Source: Defluviitaleaceae bacterium (GTDB lineage Bacteria; Bacillota; Clostridia; Lachnospirales; WQUN01). Taken from it: a stretch of 7,659 nt of DNA. The position numbers and the translations under genes were made by a program. Shown one piece after another: positions 1 through 5,378 of the stretch; the stretch's first letter is position 1; the number at the start of each line of letters is the position of its first letter. The stretch lies in NCBI GenBank assembly GCA_009782245.1, contig WRKK01000249.1:1-7659 (forward strand). The letters are read 5' to 3'. The notes below the pieces were generated by a model. The model had not been told where the DNA came from and ran no database searches. It saw only the letters and a list, made by a program, of their open reading frames with translations.

Positions 1-48
1 CGCCCCTACAAAAACGCCGACCGTAGGGGCGACCGTCCTCGGTCGCCC
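1..48. repeat. Intergenic double-hairpin repeat (GTAGGGGCG family)
   Basis: Two overlapping inverted repeats are visible. CGCCCCTAC at 1-9 pairs with GTAGGGGCG at 23-31, and GGGCGACCG at 27-35 pairs with CGGTCGCCC at 40-48 across a 4-nt TCCT loop, giving a 9-bp GC-rich stem. The two stems share bases 27-31, so they are mutually exclusive folds. No T-run follows, so this is not a canonical intrinsic terminator. The 1-9 segment may be the tail of a further copy lying outside the window. Similar GTAGGGGCG...CGCCC palindromes are, from general knowledge, dispersed intergenic repeats in many Clostridia. A related palindrome sits at 2364-2402 in this window. Confidence 0.75.
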
Positions 49-72
49 GTTCCCATATAGCCTAAATCGTAA

Positions 73-112
73 ACACAAAATTTTCACACAAAATTTCCCC
101 AACAAAAATTTC
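73..112. repeat. A/T-rich imperfect tandem repeat upstream of clpP promoter
   Basis: Three imperfect copies of an ACACAAAATTTC-like unit follow one another at 73-85, 86-100 and 101-112, each an A-run stepping into a T-run. The stretch ends about 20 bp before the clpP -35. It may be intrinsically curved or act like an UP element. That role is inferred from position and composition only. Confidence 0.4.
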
Positions 113-133
113 ACAAGAATGTAAAAAAATACA

Positions 134-162
134 TTGCATATTATTTGCAACAATGGTATAAT
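134..162 (+). promoter_or_regulatory. Sigma-A type promoter for clpP(X)
   Basis: A perfect -10 TATAAT lies at 157-162, preceded by TGG at 154-156, which makes it an extended -10. A weaker -35 TTGCAT at 134-139 is spaced exactly 17 bp away. Transcription should start near 169-170, giving an untranslated leader of about 78 nt. The heptad direct repeats expected for a CtsR operator (GGTCAAA-type), common before clpP in Bacilli, were not found. AATGGTA at 152-158, which overlaps the -10, is repeated in inverted form as TACCATT at 184-190. CATTGCA at 132-138 is repeated in inverted form as TGCAATG at 175-181. These may be operator-like sites, but the evidence for that is weak. Confidence 0.75.
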
Positions 163-192
163 AAAAATGTTGAGTGCAATGCTTACCATTAA

Positions 193-216
193 AACTAGAT
201 AGCTAGACAGCTAGAC
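193..216 (+). repeat. Short tandem repeat in clpP leader
   Basis: AGCTAGAC occurs twice back to back at 201-208 and 209-216, preceded by a degenerate copy AACTAGAT at 193-200. The repeat lies in the 5' untranslated leader, 15 bases before the Shine-Dalgarno of clpP. It contains AGCT/CTAG palindromic steps but no long stem. No function can be assigned. Confidence 0.6.
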
Positions 217-247
217 AAAATCAAAAAATCAGAGAGGATACCAAATT

Positions 248-832
248 ATGCCACTTATACCATATGTAATCGAGCAAACAAGCAGAGGAGAGCGTTCTTA
301 CGATATTTACTCGCGGTTGCTGAAAGACAGAATAATTTTTTTAGGCGACGAAGTTAATGACATTACCGCCAACGTTATAGTTGCACAGTTGCTATTTTTA
401 GATGCAGAAGACCCAGACAAGGATATAAATTTATATATCAACAGCCCAGGCGGCAGTATATCGGCGGGGCTTGCAATTTACGATACAATGCAGCACGTTA
501 AAAGCGATGTATCCACTATTTGCGTGGGAATTGCCGCAAGTATGGGCGCACATCTGCTGGCGGCGGGTGCACAAGGTAAACGCTTTGCGTTGCCAAACGC
601 CGAAATTATGGTGCACCAGCCATCGGGCGGGTTTAGAGGACAAGCGACGGATATTCAAATACACGCAAACCATATCCAAAAAACCAAACAAAAGTTAGCC
701 GAAATGATGGCAAAAAACACGGGCAAACCCGTCGAAGATATTCTGAAAGACCAAGAACGGGATAATTATATGTCCGCACAAGAAGCACTGGATTATGGAA
801 TAATAGATAAAGTTGTTATCCGCAAAGAATAG
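248..832 (+). CDS. clpP: ATP-dependent Clp protease proteolytic subunit ClpP
   Basis: ClpP is the serine peptidase of the cytoplasmic Clp proteases. It forms a double-heptamer barrel that degrades proteins threaded in by a AAA+ partner, here probably the adjacent ClpX. The 194-residue product has normal length. The nucleophile is Ser98 in the GIAASMGA motif, with His123 in MVHQPSGG and Asp172 in QERDNY, so the catalytic triad is complete and numbered as in B. subtilis. The oxyanion-loop segment NSPGGS is at 65-70. The N-terminus MPLIPYVIEQTSRGERSYDIYSRLL matches the mature start of the family without the longer E. coli propeptide. The ATG at 248 is preceded by AGAGAGG at 231-237, about 10 nt away. 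A promoter lies at 134-162, and clpX follows after 63 nt, so the two probably form one operon. Nothing in it is truncated or degraded. Confidence 0.98.
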   Translation: MPLIPYVIEQTSRGERSYDIYSRLLKDRIIFLGDEVNDITANVIVAQLLFLDAEDPDKDINLYINSPGGSISAGLAIYDTMQHVKSDVSTICVGIAASMGAHLLAAGAQGKRFALPNAEIMVHQPSGGFRGQATDIQIHANHIQKTKQKLAEMMAKNTGKPVEDILKDQERDNYMSAQEALDYGIIDKVVIRKE

Positions 833-850
833 TAAAAAAGAATAGTAAAA
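827..850 (+). repeat. 13-bp-period direct repeat over clpP stop codon
   Basis: GAATAGTAAAA is present at 827-837 and again at 840-850. The first copy contains the TAG stop of clpP at 830-832. This looks like a small slippage duplication. It places a second TAG at 843-845, which is in a different frame from the clpP stop. No function is implied. Confidence 0.6.
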
Positions 851-895
851 TAGCGGAAAACAACTCGTAAAACGCAAAAAAAGGAGCAAGATTAT

Positions 896-2206
896 ATGCC
901 AACAATAATAAAAGAAGATGTTTACCAATACTGTTCATTTTGCCATCGCAACGAAAACGAGGTAAGCCAAATTATAGCAGGCCCCAACAACGTGGGTATC
1001 TGCGGCGATTGCATAGATTTGTGCATAGATATGTTGGACAAAGACATAGAAGAACCCGTTGCAACCAACAACACTTTCAACTTACCCAAGCCCAAAGAAA
1101 TACACCGCTTTTTGAACGATTATATAATCGGGCAAGAGCGAGCAAAAGTGGCTTTGTCGGTGGCTGTTTATAACCATTATAAACGCATAAATTTTGAAGA
1201 GGATTCTTTTGTTGAACTGCAAAAAAGCAACATTTTAATAGTCGGGCCAACGGGTGTTGGTAAAACCCTATTTGCCCAAACTTTAGCCAAAATGCTAGAA
1301 GTGCCGTTCGCCATAGCCGATGCCACAACCCTAACCGAAGCGGGCTATGTAGGCGAAGATGTTGAAAACATTCTGCTAAAGCTAATTTTAGCCGCCGATA
1401 ACGATGTTGAACGTGCCGAACGGGGCATAATTTATATAGACGAAATTGACAAAATTACCCGCAAATCGGACAATCCCTCTTTAACACGGGACGTTAGCGG
1501 CGAAGGTGTACAGCAAGCATTATTAAAAATTTTGGAGGGAACTCTTGCCGCCGTGCCGCCTGTCGGTGGTCGCAAGCACCCGTTGCAGGAATACATTCAA
1601 ATAGATACATCTAAAATTTTGTTTATCTGCGGCGGTGCATTTAACGGCTTGGATAAAATAATCGAACAGCGGCTAAACAAAAACACAATCGGCTTTGGTG
1701 CAGATATAAAAACCAAAAAAGAGCGTATACACAGCGATATTATGGCAGATTTGCAAACGCAAGATTTGCACCAATACGGGCTTATCCCCGAATTAATTGG
1801 TCGGTTGCCCGTTATTAGCACCGTTGCAGGGCTTACCGAAAGCGAACTTGTTACAATATTAACCGAGCCGAAAAACGCCGTAATCAAGCAATTTCAATAT
1901 TTATTCTCGCTAGATAACGTTTTATTGGAATTTGAAGAAGAGGCTTTACACGCAATAGCAAAACTAGCAATATCCCGTGAAACGGGCGCAAGAGGACTAC
2001 GGGCAATAATCGAAGACACCCTCACCAACGTAATGTACGAAATTCCCTCCGACGACACAGTAGAAAAGTGCATCATAACCAAAGATACAGTAGAAACCAA
2101 AGCACCGCCGCAACTAATAACCAACCCCAACCGCCGCCCCATAGCCCCCCGCGCAATACGCAGAAAACGCAAGCAACAGCAACAATCTATGCCGAGGTAT
2201 GCTTAA
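896..2206 (+). CDS. clpX: ATP-dependent Clp protease ATP-binding subunit ClpX
   Basis: ClpX is the hexameric AAA+ unfoldase that recognises substrates, unfolds them with ATP and feeds them to ClpP. The 436-residue product starts with a zinc-binding domain of four cysteines, C13, C16, C36 and C39. Walker A is GPTGVGKT at 117-124 and Walker B is IIYIDEIDK at 178-186. The GYVGED pore-1 loop is at 150-155 and the RKH pore loop at 226-228. The ClpP-docking IGF loop is at 265-267, the arginine finger at R303 in LIGRLPV, and the sensor-2 GARGLR at 364-369. All key parts are therefore present. The ATG has AAGGAG at 881-886, nine nt upstream. The last ~35 residues form an unusual basic, proline- and glutamine-rich tail (IRRKRKQQQQ at 421-430). 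The gene lies 63 nt after clpP, probably in the same transcript. A long inverted repeat begins 4 nt after its stop. Confidence 0.98.
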   Translation: MPTIIKEDVYQYCSFCHRNENEVSQIIAGPNNVGICGDCIDLCIDMLDKDIEEPVATNNTFNLPKPKEIHRFLNDYIIGQERAKVALSVAVYNHYKRINFEEDSFVELQKSNILIVGPTGVGKTLFAQTLAKMLEVPFAIADATTLTEAGYVGEDVENILLKLILAADNDVERAERGIIYIDEIDKITRKSDNPSLTRDVSGEGVQQALLKILEGTLAAVPPVGGRKHPLQEYIQIDTSKILFICGGAFNGLDKIIEQRLNKNTIGFGADIKTKKERIHSDIMADLQTQDLHQYGLIPELIGRLPVISTVAGLTESELVTILTEPKNAVIKQFQYLFSLDNVLLEFEEEALHAIAKLAISRETGARGLRAIIEDTLTNVMYEIPSDDTVEKCIITKDTVETKAPPQLITNPNRRPIAPRAIRRKRKQQQQSMPRYA

Positions 2207-2210
2207 AAGA

Positions 2211-2296
2211 TTAAAACCGTGGGCGCTGCCCACACCCGCAAGGAGCGCTGCCCCTTGACCCCGCAAGGAGCGCGCCCCTTGACCCGCTAAATTTTT
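2211..2296 (+). repeat. Left arm of long GC-rich inverted repeat
   Basis: This arm carries three small hairpins in a row. GTGGGC at 2219-2224 pairs with GCCCAC at 2228-2233. Two tandem ~25-bp units at 2235-2259 and 2260-2283 follow, each with CAAGG...CCTTG ends. The arm finishes with GACCCGCTAAATTTTT, whose T-run is at 2292-2296. Compared with the reverse complement of 2493-2579 it shows no substitution and only five single-base indels. Because it starts just past the clpX stop and ends in a T-run, it might terminate clpPX transcription. However, the T-run is 10 nt past the last stem, so it is not a textbook terminator. Confidence 0.85.
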
Positions 2297-2363
2297 GTTT
2301 CTTATTGCTAGGTTAATAAATGCGGATTTTTTCCAATTTCATTTTTGTGGAAATTGCATAAAC

Positions 2364-2402
2364 AACAACGTAAGGGCGAATATTATTCGCCCTTACGTTG
2401 TT
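2364..2402. repeat. Perfect 18-bp hairpin (GTAAGGGCGAAT palindrome)
   Basis: AACAACGTAAGGGCGAAT at 2364-2381 is the exact reverse complement of 2385-2402, with a 3-nt ATT loop between them. Its core GTAAGGGCGA...TCGCCCTTAC belongs to the same pattern as the hairpin at 23-48. No T-run follows on the plus strand, and only a loose T-rich stretch follows on the minus strand, so termination is possible but unproven. A weaker 7-bp stem (CAATTTC 2334-2340 with GAAATTG 2350-2356) lies on one side. An 8-bp stem (TGAATTTA 2453-2460 with TAAATTCA 2481-2488) lies on the other. Confidence 0.8.
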
Positions 2403-2492
2403 ACAAAAAAATTGCAACCTTAGTCTAACATTCCCCAAAAAAACACGGGCGTTGAATTTATATTAACCCAACTTAGCAGGTAAATTCATACT

Positions 2493-2579
2493 AAAAATTA
2501 GCGGGTCAAGGGGCGCGCTCCTTGCGGGGTCAAGGGGCAGCGCCCTTGCGGGGTGTGGGGCAGCGCCCCACGGTTTTAA
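2493..2579 (-). repeat. Right arm of long GC-rich inverted repeat
   Basis: This is the mirror of 2211-2296. Read on the minus strand it starts with TTAAAACCG, has a 7-bp stem (GTGGGGC 2555-2561 with GCCCCAC 2565-2571), then the two CAAGG...CCTTG units, and ends in a T-run at 2493-2497. The TAA stop of the cation transporter (2576-2578) lies inside its tip. This means the repeat either supplied that stop or landed exactly on it. Confidence 0.85.
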
Positions 2580-3754
2580 GCCTGTTCAATATAACCATAT
2601 TCCAGGTTGACAATGCAATTATAACTTTCGTCTGTGGCGGTAACTATTGCTTCTAGTGAGGTTACTAGGCGGGCTTGCTCGTTTTGGGTGAAATCGTGCG
2701 GAACTTCTAGTTCAAAGGCGAAGTTGCGGCTGTCTTCGCTGTTGGTTATTCTGAAATCGTGGGCATTTGTTGTGGGGTATGCTTTTGCTAGAAAGCTGGT
2801 TATCCGCTCTTTTAGCTGGTTTAAGGCTTGGTTGTTTACTTCCGATAAATCTAGTGCGACGGTTAAGTAGATGTTCAACTGTTCAAGTACAGCCTTTTCG
2901 GCGGTCTCCCGTAATATGTGCGCCTCGTGGAATAGTGTGTCGTTGGCGACTTCGGCGTGTATTGTTGCAAAATTGCGGCCATGCCCGTAACTGTGGATAA
3001 TTAAATCGTGTACGCCAACAATGCCGTCAAAACTTGACACTATCTCTTTTATTTGGTCTGCCTTTTCCTTGTCAACTGGGTTGCCCAATATTGCGTTTAG
3101 GTTGTCTTTTGCAATGTTGTAACCAGAACGGATTAGCATTAACGCCACAAAAACGCCAACAAAGCCATCTATTATTATCCCAGAAAAAGCCGTGAACGCT
3201 ATGGAAATAAAGGTAACGCCCGTTATTATCGCATCGTTTAGGGAATCGATTGAAATTGCCTTTAACGTGGCGGAATTTATCGCTTTTCCTAGCTTGCGGT
3301 TAAAAATAAACAGCCAAACTTTTACCAGCGAGCCAACCGCCAGCAACGCAATCAAAAGAAAACTGTACGTTATATGCACAGGCACTAAAATATTTGTTAT
3401 GGAAGTGCGGATAAACTCGTAGCCCAACAGCAAAATAGAACCCGCTATAATTAAGCTGATAATTTCGTCGGTTCTGCCGTAGCCGAATGGGTGCTTTTTA
3501 TCGGCGGGACGATTGGCTATCTTAAAGCCCAAAAAACTTAAAAGCGACGAGGCACAATCGGTTAAATTGTTGAACGCATCGGCAGTTACGGCAACGCTAT
3601 TCATAACTATTCCCAACACAAATTTCAACACAAATAATATCAAGTTAAGCACAATTCCGAGTATACTGCTAAAAACGCCGTACTTCTCGCGCACCGCCTG
3701 ATTTTCCGTGTTTTGATAATCTTTTACGAAAATTTTAAGTAGTAAATTTGTCAA
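2576..3754 (-). CDS. Cation diffusion facilitator transporter, Mn/Fe-like metal site
   Basis: The product is an inner-membrane divalent-metal/proton antiporter of the CDF family, which exports metal from the cytoplasm. It has 392 residues, longer than the usual ~300. An N-terminal domain of about six membrane segments (roughly 28-215) contains the family signature HPFGYGR at 88-94. The transport site reads N62-x3-D66 in helix 2 and D170-x3-D174 in helix 5. This N-D-D-D set resembles manganese (MntE-like) exporters rather than H/D zinc exporters, so Mn2+ or Fe2+ is the likelier substrate (inference). A cytoplasmic dimerisation domain follows at about 225-305, then an extra ~85-residue C-terminal stretch. 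The start is TTG at 3754, since the next Met is residue 51 and the N-terminus LLLKIFVKDYQN...VREKYG fits clostridial relatives. It overlaps murJ by 20 nt and is last in the operon. Confidence 0.92.
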   Translation of the reverse strand: MTNLLLKIFVKDYQNTENQAVREKYGVFSSILGIVLNLILFVLKFVLGIVMNSVAVTADAFNNLTDCASSLLSFLGFKIANRPADKKHPFGYGRTDEIISLIIAGSILLLGYEFIRTSITNILVPVHITYSFLLIALLAVGSLVKVWLFIFNRKLGKAINSATLKAISIDSLNDAIITGVTFISIAFTAFSGIIIDGFVGVFVALMLIRSGYNIAKDNLNAILGNPVDKEKADQIKEIVSSFDGIVGVHDLIIHSYGHGRNFATIHAEVANDTLFHEAHILRETAEKAVLEQLNIYLTVALDLSEVNNQALNQLKERITSFLAKAYPTTNAHDFRITNSEDSRNFAFELEVPHDFTQNEQARLVTSLEAIVTATDESYNCIVNLEYGYIEQA

Positions 3755-5378
3755 GCAACCACCTCATCGCCAGCCTTGATTCTGGCACTTTTATAATTAA
3801 CGCCCCCGCAATATAAATCATAAGCCCAACGCTTGCAGGAACAACTAATATTATAACACGATTTAACAAAGTTGCGCTACTAAAAATATTGCTAAAAATT
3901 TCCACACTAAAACTGACCGCCGCATACATTAATGTTGACAACGCCAAAATTTTCGCCATGTTCCAGGTTGTTTGCTTATCCCATAGCGGGGCGGGTAGCC
4001 GCCGTTGCAAGCGGAACAGCAAGCCCGCCGCCGCAACCGTAACCGCCGCCGCCGATGCCAACGCTGGGCCGCCAATTTCTAAGGCTGGCACAAGTGCAAA
4101 ACTAAGCACCGCATTTATAACAATAGCGATAAGTGCCGTTATTAGCGGACTTTTTCCGTCTTTTAACGCAAAACACGCACGGCTTAAAATTGCCTGCAAG
4201 CCAAAACCCAAAATTCCCATGGAAAAGAAAAACAACGCCGTTGCAGTTATCCGAACAGATTCCTCCTGAAAAAGCCCGTCTTGGTAAACCAGCACAACCA
4301 GCGGCCACGCAACCGCCATAAGTCCAAACGACATCGGCACCAGAAAAAACAGCAACCAACGCAAGCTGCTCCGCAAAAAATCGGTGTATTGTTGCCAATC
4401 ATCGTGGGCGGCTAATTTTGAAAGGGCAGGAAACAGCACATTCGCCAGCGAAAGCACGAAAAGCCCCGTGATAACGGCGTATAAATTGTTGGCATAATTT
4501 AACGCCACAACGCCAGGCCCGCCGCCGTATAAGTTTATTGCCGCACGATTGTTTACCAAAAAATTAACGGGCGCAAGCCAAGATGCCACCATTACAGGCA
4601 AAGTCAGCTTGCCAATTTCTTTTAAGGCGGATTTTTGGGGGTTTTGGGTTTTTTTTGAGGTTAGAGGATTTCGCACGAGAACGCCGAAAAATCCGTGTTT
4701 TAGCAAAAACGGAATTTGGATTATTACCTGCATACTCCAGCCCAACAGAAACGCCACCGCAAGCCCAACAACACCAAAATAATCTATAAAAAGCCAGTAA
4801 TACAGCAAAATAACGCCGTTAGATGCAATGCTCATTGCGGCGGGAATATTAAACTGTCCCATAGACTGCAAAATTCCCGTAAACGAAAACGCAAGCCCAG
4901 AAATCAGCATTATTGGAAACATAATTTGCAACAGCATTATCCCAAGCGAGACCGTTTGCGGGTTGGCGGTGGTTGCATCAAACCAAAACAGCATATAAAT
5001 CGGCTCGGCAAACAGCACCGCCAGCAAAGAAACCGCCGCCGTTACCAAAAAAACTATCCTAACAAAAGAAGCGGCTAAATTAAGTGCCGCCTCTTTATCC
5101 TGTTTTTCCAGGTATCTGTTGAAAATTGGTATAAAACTAGCCGACAAAACAGATGCAAACATAATATCCAAAAAAACCCGTGGCAATAGGCTGGCTTGCG
5201 TAAATGCGATACTTTCGATTGTATCCGTGCCAAAATACACGCCCTGCATACGGTCGCGTAAAATGCCCATAATTTTGCCAACCAGCGTTATCAGCATCAT
5301 TAAAACCACAGTATTGGCTATTTTGCTGGATTTAGGGTTTTCCCCGTTTTCCCTGTTTTCCCTGTTTTTAGAAGTCAT
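3735..5378 (-). CDS. murJ: Lipid II flippase MurJ (MviN family)
   Basis: MurJ is a polytopic membrane protein of the MOP superfamily that moves lipid-linked peptidoglycan precursor across the cytoplasmic membrane. From the ATG at 5378 it has 547 residues, normal for the family, and is hydrophobic throughout, consistent with about 14 helices. Family segments are GKIMGILRDR at 34-43, LPRVFLDIMFASVLSASF from 65, the ALNYANNLY helix start at 292-300, LSLANVLFPALS at 309-320 and RACFALKDGKSP at 400-411. An in-frame TTG at 5396 would add six residues. Neither start has a clear Shine-Dalgarno, and the ATG is preferred. It overlaps the preceding glycosidase gene by 11 nt, so coupling is likely. Residues 5-14 are an NRE/NRE/NGE/N repeat encoded by a 9-bp tandem repeat, a low-complexity cytoplasmic tail before helix 1. 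Confidence 0.93.
   Translation of the reverse strand: MTSKNRENRENGENPKSSKIANTVVLMMLITLVGKIMGILRDRMQGVYFGTDTIESIAFTQASLLPRVFLDIMFASVLSASFIPIFNRYLEKQDKEAALNLAASFVRIVFLVTAAVSLLAVLFAEPIYMLFWFDATTANPQTVSLGIMLLQIMFPIMLISGLAFSFTGILQSMGQFNIPAAMSIASNGVILLYYWLFIDYFGVVGLAVAFLLGWSMQVIIQIPFLLKHGFFGVLVRNPLTSKKTQNPQKSALKEIGKLTLPVMVASWLAPVNFLVNNRAAINLYGGGPGVVALNYANNLYAVITGLFVLSLANVLFPALSKLAAHDDWQQYTDFLRSSLRWLLFFLVPMSFGLMAVAWPLVVLVYQDGLFQEESVRITATALFFFSMGILGFGLQAILSRACFALKDGKSPLITALIAIVINAVLSFALVPALEIGGPALASAAAVTVAAAGLLFRLQRRLPAPLWDKQTTWNMAKILALSTLMYAAVSFSVEIFSNIFSSATLLNRVIILVVPASVGLMIYIAGALIIKVPESRLAMRWLLDKFTT
3759..3765 (-). promoter_or_regulatory. Ribosome binding site supporting the TTG start of the CDF gene
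   Basis: The minus strand reads GAGGTGG, matching the GAGGTG part of the anti-16S complement, with seven nt between the GAGG core and the TTG at 3754. It lies inside the last codons of murJ. Together with the absence of any ATG for 50 codons, this fixes the TTG start. Confidence 0.6.
5342..5368 (-). repeat. 9-bp in-frame tandem repeat at murJ start
   Basis: Plus-strand units CCCCGTTTT (5342-5350), CCCTGTTTT (5351-5359) and CCCTGTTTT (5360-5368) follow each other. A degenerate AGGGTTTT lies further out, and the array abuts the stop codon of the upstream gene. On the coding strand this is (AAAACRGGG)n. The unit is three codons long, so copy-number changes would keep murJ in frame and only lengthen its N-terminal tail. 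Confidence 0.85.

Larger units (their letters stand above)
2211..2579. mobile_element. Candidate MITE-like element (369 bp, no ORF) between convergent genes
   Basis: The whole span from clpX to the cation transporter is one symmetrical structure. Two arms of 86 and 87 nt lie in inverted orientation around a 196-bp A/T-rich centre that carries its own perfect hairpin. The outermost bases are TTAAAACCG at 2211-2219 and its exact complement CGGTTTTAA at 2571-2579, with TTAA at both tips that could be a duplicated target or part of the element. There is no transposase and no credible coding frame. The right tip covers the stop codon of the minus-strand transporter gene. Alternatives are two copies of a dispersed GC-rich repeat in opposite orientation, or a bidirectional terminator. 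The sequence alone cannot decide between these, and mobility is inference. Confidence 0.4.

Noticed and set aside
695..928. Minus-strand frame of 77 codons across the clpP-clpX junction
   Set aside because: It lies antisense to clpP and the start of clpX, has a low-complexity Phe/Leu-rich product and no ribosome binding site. It is a shadow of A-rich DNA.
2211..2296. Canonical intrinsic terminator for clpPX
   Set aside because: The hairpins are strong but the T-run is about 10 nt beyond the last stem, so it was described as a repeat arm with possible terminator function.
2211..2579. CRISPR array
   Set aside because: Units are adjacent tandem and inverted copies without regular unique spacers, and there are no cas genes.
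3889..4269. Plus-strand frame of 126 codons
   Set aside because: It is fully antisense to murJ, alanine-rich from GC-biased codons, with no family resemblance.
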